Shown: positions 36,294 to 45,166, numbered from the stretch's first letter. The stretch is 64,000 nucleotides of DNA from JAPLJM01 sp963708515 (GCA_963708515.1 CAVPSX010000005.1:11439-75438), one strand, 5' to 3'. A program made the numbers and translations. Notes: generated by a model from the sequence alone, not told the origin.

Positions 36294-37604
36294 TCACGAT
36301 GCCGCGGGTCCTTGTCTGACAAGTTTGACAAAGAGCTGAACAAACATGACAAACAGCAGCAGGTAAACCAGAGAAAACATGGCTAAGCTAAAGGCAATTT
36401 CACCTGCTGACACCACCACCGACGCGGCGCTGGCGGTTTTCATCAATCCTTGAATAATCCAGGGCTGCCTGCCAACCTCTGCGGTAATCCAGCCTGTTTC
36501 ATGAGCCAGATGCGGTAGCGGAATCAGGAAGGGCAGCAAAAACAGGTACCATTTAGCTGTGTAAAGTTTTCCCGTCCACAAAAGCCACGCGCCCAGAAGC
36601 CCCAGCGCAATGAAGATCATGCCCAGACCCACCATGATATGATAGGACTGAAACACCAGATTTACCGGCGGCCAATTTTCCTTCGGAGCATCATTCAACC
36701 CCTTGATTTCAGAATTAAAATCGAAATTATACAGAAAGCTTAAAAGTTTGGGCACATAAATGCCGTAGGTTTTTTCATTGTCCTCATCTACGTATCCGAT
36801 GACATACAATGGAACGCCTCGGCTTGTTTTAAAATGCCCTTCCATCGCCGCCGCCTTCACCGGCTGCGTGTTGATGACCTGGATTGCATGAGCATGGGCG
36901 GCTCCCAACTGCACAAGCGGCGTGATTGCAAAAAGTATAATGCCGATTTTCAGCATCGTCCGGGCGGTCTGGCCATGAAGACCTTTGCGGACATAGTGAC
37001 CGGCAATGCCCGAAACCAAGATCGCGCAGGTGATCCAGGAGGCCAAAACGGTATGAATAAACCGGACGATCGTGGACGGATTAAAAACAGCAGCTTGAAA
37101 ACTGGTCAGAAAAACTTTCCCGGCGGCATTGATTTCGTATCCGGCAGGGGTCTGCATCCACGAGTTGGCCACAATAATCCAGAAGGCGGAAAGGTGCCCG
37201 CCGACAAATACCAGAAACGCGGCAAGCCAGTACACTTTTGGCGACACTTTTTTTCTGCCAAAAACCAGAACGCCGATAAAAACGGACTCAAGAAAAAAAG
37301 CAATGACGCCTTCGGCAGCCAGGATCGGTCCGAAAATATCCCCCACCGTGCGCGAATATTGAGACCAGTTGGTTCCGAAGGAAAACTCCATCACAATGCC
37401 GGTTGCCGCACCGAGAACAAAAATCAGTCCCAGCAGTCGGGCGAAAAAATCCGTGATTTTAAGATAGATATCATCTTTTTTGACCAGATGCAGCGTCTCC
37501 GAAATCAGAATGACCCCTGCAGTGCCCAAGGTCATCATCGGGAAGAGAAAATGGAAGCCGATAGTAATAGCAAACTGAATTCGGGCAAGGAACAACGCGT
37601 CCAT
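36294..37604 (-). CDS. cydA: cytochrome bd quinol oxidase subunit I
   Basis: 436 aa, the short Q-loop form. It should carry haems b558, b595 and d. Family blocks: ARIQFAITIGFHFLFPMMTLG at the start, GTNWSQYSRTVGDIFGPILAAEG, and GRQPWIIQGLMKTASAAS near the C terminus, where the GRQPW motif is diagnostic. AGGGG lies five bases before the ATG at 37604. A consensus promoter is 79-107 bases upstream (37683-37711). The pair cydAB forms a two-gene unit. Confidence 0.96.
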   Translation of the reverse strand: MDALFLARIQFAITIGFHFLFPMMTLGTAGVILISETLHLVKKDDIYLKITDFFARLLGLIFVLGAATGIVMEFSFGTNWSQYSRTVGDIFGPILAAEGVIAFFLESVFIGVLVFGRKKVSPKVYWLAAFLVFVGGHLSAFWIIVANSWMQTPAGYEINAAGKVFLTSFQAAVFNPSTIVRFIHTVLASWITCAILVSGIAGHYVRKGLHGQTARTMLKIGIILFAITPLVQLGAAHAHAIQVINTQPVKAAAMEGHFKTSRGVPLYVIGYVDEDNEKTYGIYVPKLLSFLYNFDFNSEIKGLNDAPKENWPPVNLVFQSYHIMVGLGMIFIALGLLGAWLLWTGKLYTAKWYLFLLPFLIPLPHLAHETGWITAEVGRQPWIIQGLMKTASAASVVVSAGEIAFSLAMFSLVYLLLFVMFVQLFVKLVRQGPAAS

Positions 37605-37672
37605 AGTTACCCCTAAGTTCTGTGTGGCGTCACAATATAGAATTGTCCATTGAATTGATAGGACATTGCTTT

Positions 37673-38164
37673 TTACGGGGGGAGTATATGAAGAAGGATT
37701 TTGTGTGTCAATTGAATTTTAACCGCAAGATCCCGAAGATCTGAAATCAAAGACGGAGTCGCCCGTTGAATCAGGGTATCCCCATTGGCAAGAAGAAACT
37801 GGACAATAACAACAGCATCCTTCTTGTCCGTCTTGGTCTTCCTGAGCGGCATCTTCACGTAATTGGAAGTCAGCAGAGGGTTGATGAGAAGGACCTTGTA
37901 ACCCTCAGAAACCAGTTAAGAAAAGAGATTGACATGATAGGATGCAGTAGATTCCATTCCGATTAAAACAGATGAGATGGAAACCGCCGCAAGATGTCCC
38001 TTCAGTTTTTCAAAACCCTTCCGATCCATGGTCGCTGAAAACTGAAAGAGCTTGGTCTCATCCCCTGTTGTCCCACAGGCATCAAACTTATCCTTGGAAA
38101 CATCGATTCCGACAAAACCATTAAAGCTGCCTTTTAATCCTGACATCGCATCACCTCCCATCAA
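37673..38164 (-). mobile_element. IS110-family transposase remnant
   Basis: N-terminal part of an IS110-type DEDD transposase. The first segment reads GFVGIDVSKDKFDACGTTG, with the first catalytic Asp in GIDVSKD, and ends at an in-frame TAA near 37917. The same frame goes on with SEGYKVLLINPLLTSNY and KTKTDKKDAVVIVQFLL, which belongs to the same domain, and stops at 37673. The C-terminal domain with the conserved serine is missing, so this is a dead fragment of about 160 codons. It lies between cydA and the Gly-rich protein gene. Confidence 0.8.
37683..37711 (-). promoter_or_regulatory. consensus promoter for cydAB
   Basis: Minus strand TTGACA, 17 bases, TATACT. The region starting TTGACACACAA is shared with promoters at 38980-39008 and 41333-41361. 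It overlaps the 3' end of the IS110 remnant and gives a leader of roughly 70 bases to cydA. Confidence 0.65.
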
Positions 38165-38386
38165 AAGACGGGAATAGCAGGCGCCGTCGCCTCCGGATCA
38201 ATCCTCCAGCGTGACAAGGATTCAATGATCCAACCAACCTATTATGGTTCACAGAGGCTTGAAACATACTGAAATGAGGGCTCTATCACCCAGGAAGAAA
38301 GGAGTCCTCCTGCCTTCCCATGAACAATACCTAAAAACAGTTATACATCATTGTATACTAATTCATGGTAGAGGGAAGGAAGGTGA

Positions 38387-38878
38387 CTACTTCATGGTAT
38401 ACCCGCGACCGTCAAGGCAGGCGCCTTGTGCCCGTTGATAGTCTGCACGCATTTGATTGAGTCGGGTTTCCGTCATATCACCAGTTGAGAGTTGAGTCGG
38501 GTCGTAGCCTGTCTGACTCACAGCCCAACTATGGCATTCGTAACGATCCTTTGCCTGTAGCTCTTCGCTCTGGCCGTGCCGGGGATAGACAAAGATTCTT
38601 TCAGTCGATGATGGCGTTACAGACGGCGCTGGTTGAATATACACCGGAAGCTGTTCTCGGATGATCACCGGTGGAGGTGTGTAATAGGGCGCATAATAAT
38701 AAGGCGCCAGAACTGCTGCCCCTCCTAATACCGCCCAGGGTACCCACCAACCACTATATCCTCCATGGCCTCTATATCCTCCATAACCTCCATGGCCGCC
38801 TCCTGCTTCACCGGACAATGGGCTTATGAGAAAGATGGCCATTGTGAGCATAAGAATCGCACAGGCAACTTTTTTCAT
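38387..38878 (-). CDS. exported Gly/Tyr-rich hypothetical protein
   Basis: 163 aa. A signal peptide (KKVACAILMLTMAIFLISPLSG) is followed by a Gly/Tyr-rich segment (HGGYGGYRGHGGYSGWW), a hydrophobic stretch, a Pro/Tyr-rich region, and a C-terminal domain with RYECHSWAVSQTGYDP and YQRAQGACLDGRGY. The two cysteines in that domain are conserved in a family of exported proteins from proteobacteria, with no known function. AGGAGGT five bases before the ATG and a promoter at 38910-38937 support the start. Probably periplasmic or outer-membrane linked. Confidence 0.8.
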   Translation of the reverse strand: MKKVACAILMLTMAIFLISPLSGEAGGGHGGYGGYRGHGGYSGWWVPWAVLGGAAVLAPYYYAPYYTPPPVIIREQLPVYIQPAPSVTPSSTERIFVYPRHGQSEELQAKDRYECHSWAVSQTGYDPTQLSTGDMTETRLNQMRADYQRAQGACLDGRGYTMK

Positions 38879-38909
38879 ATTTCACCTCCTTATAGCTTCG
38901 GCAAATGTG

Positions 38910-38937
38910 TTTATAATCTTTATACTCCCCTTTTCAA
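38910..38937 (-). promoter_or_regulatory. promoter for the Gly/Tyr-rich protein
   Basis: Minus strand TTGAAA, 16 bases, TATAAA. It lies 32-59 bases upstream of the ATG at 38878 and is divergent from the promoter at 38980-39008. Confidence 0.5.
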
Positions 38938-38979
38938 GTTGTTTCCATGAATAATAGGAAACATGCTGCCAAAATCCTC

Positions 38980-39008
38980 TTGACACACAAAATCCCCCCT
39001 CATATACT
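38980..39008 (+). promoter_or_regulatory. consensus promoter upstream of the TMEM175-type gene
   Basis: TTGACA, 17 bases, TATACT. Apart from four C/T differences in the spacer it is the same 29 bases as the cydAB promoter, in inverted orientation. The leader to the GTG at 39143 would be about 130 bases. Confidence 0.6.
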
Positions 39009-39142
39009 TTCTCTGCGCAAGAGGATTGTCTTATCGATCTGGCAAAGCCCTGGGTGTTCTTCAGCCCGGTGCGGTATTAGTTGATCCCCTCACCCATGGG
39101 TTCTACTGAGGCCTCAGGTGCAAGGAGGGAGGTTTATAACCT

Positions 39143-39799
39143 GTGGCATCCCACACCATCATGGATAATCCCATTCGCAAGTCAATCGAGGAACGGGGGA
39201 TAAAACTGGACAAGAACAGGCTGGAAGCACTCACGGACGGGATATTTGCCTTTTCCATGACCCTCCTTGTGACAAGTCTCATACTCCCGCGCTCGGCAAC
39301 CATCACCCAAACTTCAACAGAAGCCCTCTTAAGCCTTGTTCCGGACTTCTTTCATTATATCATCGCTTTTTTTGTGCTCTCGGCATTCTGGATGTCCCAC
39401 CATGTTCAGTTCACCCACATCCGTTCCCTTGACAGGCCCTTCCTTTTTTTAAATATCATCGGACTTTTTTTTGTCACGGTCGTCCCGTTCTCCACGAGTT
39501 TCATCGGCGATTATTCTGACGATCTTGTGGCAACGGCCGTTTTCGAGATCAACCTCCTTGTTCTGGGCCTTGTCTTCCTCCTCCAGTGGGTGTATGCAAC
39601 CCGCGGGTACCTGCTCGTCTCACCCGACTATCCTGAAATACGGATCCGGTTCGGAATCTGGCGGAACCTGGTCATACCCTCCCTCTCTCTTTTCGGGATC
39701 ATCCTTGCGGTTGCCGGATTTAAAAGCAGCACCATGGTATACCTCCTTTCACCGCTGGCATCATGGACAGTGGGGCGGGTGATACTAAAAAAGGGGTGA
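39143..39799 (+). CDS. TMEM175/DUF1211 family potassium channel-like membrane protein
   Basis: 218 aa with six hydrophobic helices. The first helix carries the family motif NRLEALTDGIFAFSMTLLV; the second conserved block is FFVLSAFWMSHHVQF. Bacterial TMEM175 proteins form leaky potassium channels with a pore lined by the first helix. The start is taken as GTG at 39143, nine bases after GGAGGT; an ATG at 39161 is the alternative. Just downstream is the gamma carbonic anhydrase gene, but 124 bases separate them, so co-transcription is uncertain. Confidence 0.88.
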   Translation: MASHTIMDNPIRKSIEERGIKLDKNRLEALTDGIFAFSMTLLVTSLILPRSATITQTSTEALLSLVPDFFHYIIAFFVLSAFWMSHHVQFTHIRSLDRPFLFLNIIGLFFVTVVPFSTSFIGDYSDDLVATAVFEINLLVLGLVFLLQWVYATRGYLLVSPDYPEIRIRFGIWRNLVIPSLSLFGIILAVAGFKSSTMVYLLSPLASWTVGRVILKKG

Positions 39800-39923
39800 T
39801 TGCAGGGTAAATCGTCAGGGGCGGCAATCCGACCCGCCATCATGGCTGTTCCCATGAGTGACCACCTGAAGGGAAATGCCGGCCGCAGTTTGAGTTATTT
39901 TTATGGTTTTTTATGGAGTTATC

Positions 39924-40460
39924 GTGCCGATTTATGAATTTGCAGGAAAGAGGCCAAGCATATCACCCGGGGCGTTTGTCCACCCGCAAGCCGTTGTCAT
40001 CGGTGACGCGACGATAGGCGATGAATGCCTCATTGCCCCCTGCGCCGTTATCAGGGCTGATTTCGGGCCCATCATCATCGGCGAGGGGTCAAGCATACAG
40101 GATAACGCGACGATCCATGTGACCCCGGGCGATAAGGTGGTTATCGGCAGGCATGTCATCGTTGCGCATCATGCCGTTCTCCATGACGTCACCCTGCATG
40201 AGCGCTGTGTGATCGGCATGGGGGCCGTCCTCCTGCAGAAAGTGGTCTGCGAGGAGGGCGTCATTGTTGCGGCGGGCGCGGTCGTGCCCCAGGGAATGCA
40301 TATCCCGGCGAGAAAACTCGTTGCTGGGAATCCGGCCAGGGTCGTCAAGGATGTGTCGCCGGAGATGGAGGCCTATGTGGCTATGGGCATTGATGCGTAT
40401 AAGGAGCTCAACCGTCGCTACCGGCAGACAATGAAAGAAATTGCGCGAGAAGAAACTTGA
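39924..40460 (+). CDS. gamma carbonic anhydrase family protein
   Basis: 178 aa left-handed beta-helix protein. Hexapeptide repeats run through the centre (VVIGDATIGDECLIAPCAVI, IIIGEGSSIQDNATIHV). Zinc-binding histidines are expected at VTPGDKVVIGRH and AHHAVLHD. Family members hydrate carbon dioxide or act on other small molecules; many have no proven activity. GTG at 39924 is used because GGAG lies five bases upstream and the protein then begins PIYEFAGKRPSI as in homologues; the longer frame from 39903 has no such signal. Confidence 0.88.
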   Translation: MPIYEFAGKRPSISPGAFVHPQAVVIGDATIGDECLIAPCAVIRADFGPIIIGEGSSIQDNATIHVTPGDKVVIGRHVIVAHHAVLHDVTLHERCVIGMGAVLLQKVVCEEGVIVAAGAVVPQGMHIPARKLVAGNPARVVKDVSPEMEAYVAMGIDAYKELNRRYRQTMKEIAREET

Positions 40461-40523
40461 TGCAAGCTCCGGGCATCGCGCGGCTCATACAGATGACGAC
40501 AATGACTACAGAGAAATGACGGC

Positions 40524-40793
40524 ATGGACGATGTCACGACATTGAATCAGCTTGAAGAATTGGCCCTCAGGCTGGGATTGACGATCCGCTATGAGTCGTT
40601 GAAGATAGACGGATCCCTTTATGTCGGAGGATTTTGCCGTGTTAGGGGACAGGATTTTGTGATTGTCAGTAAAAGAGCAACAACACAGGAGCGGATTCAT
40701 GTTCTGACGAATGCGCTGAAGCGGTGCGAGCTCAGTGAGATTTATATTTTGCCATCACTCAGAAAATTGCTGGAACAGGAGACTGCCCCATAA
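40524..40793 (+). CDS. small conserved hypothetical protein
   Basis: 89 aa, not named. Sequence begins MDDVTTLNQLEELALRLGL and has a clean alternation of helix and strand (SLYVGGFCRVRGQDFVIVSK, then an ERIHVLTNALKRCEL helix), so it looks like a real small alpha/beta protein. No signal peptide or membrane segment. It follows the carbonic anhydrase gene by 63 bases on the same strand. Similar short proteins occur in deltaproteobacteria without assigned role. Confidence 0.6.
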   Translation: MDDVTTLNQLEELALRLGLTIRYESLKIDGSLYVGGFCRVRGQDFVIVSKRATTQERIHVLTNALKRCELSEIYILPSLRKLLEQETAP

Positions 40794-40911
40794 TATTGGA
40801 TAAAAAATATCAAGCACGATTGCAGAAGGCAAAGCCCTTGCCGGTTTTGAAGAACCTACAGCGCTTCATGATCGGTATGCTTCGCAACACCCGCCCATGC
40901 GGGAAAAGGCG

Positions 40912-41265
40912 TCACTGATAATGGATCTCGAAGGGTTTGTTGGTGATGAACAGGACGGTCACATCGCACTCGGCGGTGGCGCCATGCTCCATCACCATCC
41001 CCTCCGGAAACCAGACGAAACTACCGGGGCCGTAATGTCCCGCGTGCGTCACGAGCGTTCCCTCCAGCACATACATGCCGTGCGCGCACGGATGGGTATG
41101 CCGCACGTTGATCACACCGGCGGGATAGCGGACGAGACGGACCATCATGCCGCTGTCGGGATCGCTCACCAGATGCTTCCGATAAAGCATCCGTCCCAGT
41201 TTCTCGTTATAACCCTCCTCCCAGGGGATTGCCCGGGTATCGATTGCGATCATTTTCTCACCCAT
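40912..41265 (-). CDS. cupin-domain protein
   Basis: 117 aa single cupin. The metal-site pattern is seen in RHTHPCAHGMYVLEG (motif 1: HxH with a downstream Glu) and PGSFVWFPEGMVMEHGA (motif 2 His). Small cupins of this sort can be dioxygenases, isomerases or sensors. The ATG at 41265 is chosen because AAGGAG lies six bases upstream; the longer frame would need a TTG at 41289. A consensus promoter is at 41333-41361. Confidence 0.82.
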   Translation of the reverse strand: MGEKMIAIDTRAIPWEEGYNEKLGRMLYRKHLVSDPDSGMMVRLVRYPAGVINVRHTHPCAHGMYVLEGTLVTHAGHYGPGSFVWFPEGMVMEHGATAECDVTVLFITNKPFEIHYQ

Positions 41266-41332
41266 TTCCGGCTCCTTCCCGGCAGTCAAAGCGCGCCCGG
41301 ATTAATCTAATTATTGCTTTTTATGACACGGG

Positions 41333-41361
41333 AATATACGAAGAATGTCCTTGTGTGTCAA
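41333..41361 (-). promoter_or_regulatory. consensus promoter for the cupin gene
   Basis: Minus strand TTGACA, 17 bases, TATATT, with the same CACACAA start to the spacer as the promoters at 37683 and 38980. Transcription would start near 41326, about 60 bases before the ATG. Confidence 0.6.
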
Positions 41362-41529
41362 TAAAATCCTGGATGTAAACTCAACACCTTTTCGTACTAT
41401 AGCCGAATCCATCGGCGACTTCTCATGAGTTCGCCAATATTGATGAACCCGTAAAAAGTCAAGTAACTATTGACAAAGTTGTTTTTTCTTCTGTATGGTT
41501 CTCCAGTCAAAACCGCCCAGGAGGGGAAT

Positions 41530-42999
41530 ATGAACAAAGAAGCCGTACCCATGGTCATTGCCAAAGCGAAGGCTGAAATTGCCATCCTCCCCAAAATGGC
41601 CAATCGACACGGCCTCATCGCCGGCGCCACAGGCACCGGCAAGACAGTGACGCTGAGAACCATGGCCGAGCAGTTCAGCTCGATTGGCGTTCCGGTTTTC
41701 ATGGCCGACGTCAAGGGGGACCTCTCCGGTCTTCCTTTTCCGGGGGGAGAAAATGCCCGGGTCAGTGAGCGAATTCGCGAGCTGGGCCTTGAGGACTTTC
41801 AATTTCAGGGGTTCCCGGTCATGTTCTGGGACGTCTTCGGCGAGCAGGGGCACCCCGTTCGCGCCACGATTTCCGAACTGGGTCCGTTGCTTTTGAGCCG
41901 CATCCTGTCGCTTAACGATATTCAAACCGGCGTCCTGACGCTTGTCTTCAAGGTTGCCGATGATAATGGCCTTCTGCTGTTGGATTTGAAAGATTTGCGG
42001 TCGATGATCCAGTTCGTAGGCGAGCAGGCGCCGCAACTCCAGAAACAATACGGCAATATCTCCGCCGCCAGCATCGGGGCCATTCAGCGTGGCCTGCTGA
42101 ATCTTGAACAGCAGGGGGCAAGTTCATTTTTCGGCGAGCCGGCCCTCAATCTCAACGATCTCATTCAGACCGACGTCAATGGAAAAGGCTTCATAAACAT
42201 TCTCGCAGCCGATCGGTTGATGCAATCGCCGAAACTCTACGCGACGTTTCTGCTCTGGATGCTGGCCGAACTCTTTGAGCAACTTCCCGAAACGGGCGAC
42301 CCGGAAAAACCCAAGCTCGTTTTCTTTTTCGACGAAGCCCACCTGCTCTTTGACGATGCACCCAGGGCACTTGCGGACAAGATCGAGCAGGTCGTCCGCC
42401 TGATTCGTTCCAAGGGTGTGGGTGTGTATTTCATCACCCAGAATCCGCTTGATCTGCCGGAAACCGTTCTGGGTCAGTTGGGCAATCGCGTACAGCATGC
42501 ACTGAGGGCATTCACGCCCAGGGACCAGAAGACCGTCAAGGCCGCCGCAGAAACGTTCCGCGCCCAAAAGGGCCTGGATGTAGCTGCCGTCATCATGGAA
42601 CTGGAGGTGGGAGAGGCCTTGATTTCGGTACTGGACAAAAAGGGGGCGCCGACGGTGGTGGAACGGGCGTATATCTGCCCGCCGCATAGTCGCCTGACGC
42701 CCCTGACATCCGATGAAAGAGGCCGCATCATCAAAGCGTCCGTCCTCTTCGGACACTATGAAAAGACCGTTGACCGGGAATCGGCCTATGAAATCCTGAA
42801 AGAAAAGACGGCAAAGCAGGAACAAGAAACCGCGGCCGTTGCCGCTGAAAAACAGCGTCCGGCCGCCGGGCGCGGGCAGGCCGGAGATTTCCTTGCGGCT
42901 GCCGCAAAAAGCGCGGCCCATGCGATCGGCAGCCAGGTCGGACGGCAGATTATCCGGGGCGTACTGGGCTCTCTCTTCGGTGGGGGGAAAAAGAGGTGA
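41530..42999 (+). CDS. HerA-like ATPase (DUF853 type)
   Basis: 489 aa FtsK/HerA-superfamily ATPase. Walker A GATGTGKTVT lies near residue 34, Walker B LVFFFDEAHLLF near 280, and the C-terminal part includes VYFITQNPLDLPETVLGQLGN, typical of the DUF853 group. The end is Ala-rich and Gly-rich (GVLGSLFGGGKKR). These are hexameric motors, with a DNA-translocation role suspected but not proved. AGGAGG five bases before the ATG at 41530 decides the start over the longer frame from 41470. It is transcribed alone. Confidence 0.9.
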   Translation: MNKEAVPMVIAKAKAEIAILPKMANRHGLIAGATGTGKTVTLRTMAEQFSSIGVPVFMADVKGDLSGLPFPGGENARVSERIRELGLEDFQFQGFPVMFWDVFGEQGHPVRATISELGPLLLSRILSLNDIQTGVLTLVFKVADDNGLLLLDLKDLRSMIQFVGEQAPQLQKQYGNISAASIGAIQRGLLNLEQQGASSFFGEPALNLNDLIQTDVNGKGFINILAADRLMQSPKLYATFLLWMLAELFEQLPETGDPEKPKLVFFFDEAHLLFDDAPRALADKIEQVVRLIRSKGVGVYFITQNPLDLPETVLGQLGNRVQHALRAFTPRDQKTVKAAAETFRAQKGLDVAAVIMELEVGEALISVLDKKGAPTVVERAYICPPHSRLTPLTSDERGRIIKASVLFGHYEKTVDRESAYEILKEKTAKQEQETAAVAAEKQRPAAGRGQAGDFLAAAAKSAAHAIGSQVGRQIIRGVLGSLFGGGKKR

Positions 43000-43079
43000 A
43001 AAGCTGAATCAGCCATTTACTTTTTTCCGTGTTTCCACTATAGTCGACCCTAAACAAAAAATTCATTTAGGAGGATGAC

Positions 43080-43376
43080 ATGAAGAAAATGATTTTAGTT
43101 ATCGGTGTGTTGCTGCTTGCTGTGTCTTTTGCATTTGCCGCCGGGCCGAAAAGCTACCAGGTCACAGGCCCTGTGCTCGAAGTGAAGGATGATGTCATTG
43201 TCGTGCAAAAAGGCCAGGACAAATGGGAAATCGCAAAGGACAAGACCACGAAAGTCACAGGCGATCTCAAGGTCGGCCAGAAGGTGACCATCCAGTACCA
43301 GATGAAGGCCACAGAGATTGACGCCAAGGGTGCTCCGGCGAAACCGGCTGCCAAGGAGGCGCCGAAGAAAAAATAG
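43080..43376 (+). CDS. small exported hypothetical protein
   Basis: 98 aa. A clear signal peptide (KKMILVIGVLLLAVSFAFA, cleavage after AFA-A) leads to a small beta-rich domain (YQVTGPVLEVKDDVIVVQKG, VGQKVTIQYQMKATEI), possibly OB-like, and an Ala/Pro/Lys tail. The mature protein should be periplasmic. AGGAGG precedes the ATG. It stands alone, 80 bases after the HerA-like gene. No function can be given. Confidence 0.8.
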   Translation: MKKMILVIGVLLLAVSFAFAAGPKSYQVTGPVLEVKDDVIVVQKGQDKWEIAKDKTTKVTGDLKVGQKVTIQYQMKATEIDAKGAPAKPAAKEAPKKK

Positions 43377-43512
43377 TCAGGCCTCGAAATTTTGATCAAC
43401 ATGGATTGAAGTACTCTCGCAGTCGCGGCGCCTACCGGTATCCCGTGCACAATCTGGCCGTGCTTGCGGAACCGCAAATTCCCGAAAAATACCATCAAAT
43501 CGCGCCCCGGAA

Positions 43513-43998
43513 ATGATTATCAGTGTTTCGGAATATATGCCGGGTCTCCTTGGCCGGATAACGGAGCTGCACGCCGGGTATTACCATCAGCACTGGGGCT
43601 TTGACCTTTTTTTCGAGACCAAGGTGGCCGTTGAGCTGGCCGATTTCCTGCAGCACTTCGATGTGATGCGGGATGGGTTGTGGGCGGCCGTGGCGGATGA
43701 CCTTATTATTGGTGCAATTGCCGTCAGCGGGCGCGATGCCGCGACGATCGGGGCGAGGTTGCGCTGGCTGATCGTTGCGCCGCAATATCAAAGCCGGGGA
43801 TACGGAAAGCGGTTGATGCGCGCGGCGATGGACTTTTGCAGACAAACGCGTTTCAAGCGGATTTATCTGACGACATTCGCAGGGCTTGATGCAGCACGGC
43901 ATTTATACGAGCAGGAGGGGTTCCGCGTCAAGATCGAGCAGGAGGATGCCCATTGGGGAAAGACCGTACGGGAACAGACCTTCGAGTTGATGCTGTGA
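43513..43998 (+). CDS. GNAT family N-acetyltransferase
   Basis: 161 aa. The acetyl-CoA-binding motif A is seen in LRWLIVAPQYQSRGYGKRLM (the Q/R-x-x-G-x-G/A pattern), followed by the helical DAARHLYEQEGF block typical of the family. It should transfer an acetyl group from acetyl-CoA to an amine; the acceptor is not predictable. Many members of this subgroup are fused to MarR regulators, but this one is a single domain. MITE copy 2 begins 20 bases after its stop. Confidence 0.85.
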   Translation: MIISVSEYMPGLLGRITELHAGYYHQHWGFDLFFETKVAVELADFLQHFDVMRDGLWAAVADDLIIGAIAVSGRDAATIGARLRWLIVAPQYQSRGYGKRLMRAAMDFCRQTRFKRIYLTTFAGLDAARHLYEQEGFRVKIEQEDAHWGKTVREQTFELML

Positions 43999-44017
43999 GA
44001 GTTTTGCATAACCGGCG

Positions 44018-44177
44018 GAAAATGGTTCGCAAGCGGCGAATGAAAGATTTTTCGTTGATGGGGACACGACTTTGTCAAGCCCCCTCCCCATGACTAATTT
44101 ATTGATTTCAAGCATATTCGTGCCTTATAATATTTTATGCGAAAAAGATTTTGAGCCGCGGCGAAGCCATTTTTCAA
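44018..44177. mobile_element. MITE-like element, copy 2
   Basis: About 160 bases with the same inverted ends as 28269-28408 (left GGAAAATGGTTCGC, right GCGAAGCCATTTTTC). The interior differs and contains one copy of the GGGGACACGAC repeat. The outer flanks also share GCATAACCGG on the left and AAAGGTCTC on the right with copy 1, so the true ends may lie slightly further out. Confidence 0.6.
44060..44076 (+). repeat. GGGGACACGAC dispersed repeat, copy 2
   Basis: Seventeen bases GGGGACACGACTTTGTC, inside MITE copy 2, matching 47526-47542 at 16 of 17 bases and the inverted copy at 28890-28905. Confidence 0.5.
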
Positions 44178-44221
44178 AGGTCTCGCTGTGGTGATGGGAT
44201 CACGCCGCGGAATCGGTCTTC

Positions 44222-45166
44222 TTATGAAAAGTTATTGAGGGCCCACCTTACCCGCGTTTCAGCAGTAGTAAAAACGTCCGATGGCGCTCGATCAACCTGG
44301 TCAAGGCGTTTTCGCAGGCCCTTACCATTGGCCAACTGAATGGCCAGTCCCGGACGGGCGTTTAGTTCCAGAAGCAGAGGCCCTCGGTCTTTATCAATCA
44401 CCAGATCCACGCCAAGATACCCTAAGCCGGTAATCTCGAAAGTTTCAGCCGCCATCCACAGCATCTTTTCCCAGTAAGGGACCTGAATTCCGCTGACAGG
44501 GTTCACTGTGTCCGGATGGTGGGTGATGACCTGGGAGAGATGGACAGCAGACGTCGTAATACCATCGGCCATTTCGATGCCCGCACCGATTGCCCCTCGA
44601 TGAAGGTTGGCCTTGCCGTCGGATGCTTTGGTAGGAAGTCGTACCATGGACATCACCGGAACGCCACGATAGACAACAATCCTCACGTCCGGAACACCGA
44701 GAAAGGTTACGGCGGCAAAGATAGGATCCGGATGAACCAGCGCTTCCACAATAGCAAAGTCCTCAAGCCCTGATAAGGAAAAAATCCCCGAGAGGATTTC
44801 AGAGACATGATAGGAGAAATCCTCAAAGGAGATAACCTCTCCGCTTTGCGTAGCATATCCTCCCTCCGTGCGATTCCTGATAAGAAGAATCCCACTTCCT
44901 CCAGAACCACGTGCCGGTTTGACCACAAATTCATTATGCCCCCCGAGAGCCTCCTGAATCCCGGTAATATCCCCATGCGTTTCTACCAGGTAGTATAGAG
45001 GGGGCGTGGGAATATGATGGGTCTCTGCCAATTTCTTGGTCAGCATCTTATTATCGACGCGAGGGAAAAATGAACGGGGGTTGCACCGCATGATGTAGTC
45101 GGCATTCCGGCTGTTTATGCCCAGGATTCCAGCTTTCTTCAATCCACGGAACGCTTGCCAAATCAC
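44222..45166 (-). CDS. RimK-like alpha-L-glutamate ligase homologue (ATP-grasp)
   Basis: 314 aa ATP-grasp protein. The first block is IWQAFRGLKKAGILGINSRN, then ADYIMRCNPRSFFPRVDNKML, the nucleotide-binding loop VVKPARGSGGSGI and the metal site LLLELNARPGLAIQLANG. RimK relatives ligate glutamate or similar residues to a protein or peptide; this subgroup accompanies a 7TM transglutaminase-like protein, and its target is unknown. I start it at GTG 45166, whose last bases overlap the upstream stop (GTGA). The longer open frame that fuses it to the upstream gene comes from a frameshift. Confidence 0.85.
   Translation of the reverse strand: MIWQAFRGLKKAGILGINSRNADYIMRCNPRSFFPRVDNKMLTKKLAETHHIPTPPLYYLVETHGDITGIQEALGGHNEFVVKPARGSGGSGILLIRNRTEGGYATQSGEVISFEDFSYHVSEILSGIFSLSGLEDFAIVEALVHPDPIFAAVTFLGVPDVRIVVYRGVPVMSMVRLPTKASDGKANLHRGAIGAGIEMADGITTSAVHLSQVITHHPDTVNPVSGIQVPYWEKMLWMAAETFEITGLGYLGVDLVIDKDRGPLLLELNARPGLAIQLANGKGLRKRLDQVDRAPSDVFTTAETRVRWALNNFS

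Noticed and set aside
43408..43515. Short TTG-initiated frame before the GNAT gene
   Set aside because: 36 codons, no ribosome-binding site and no recognisable pattern.
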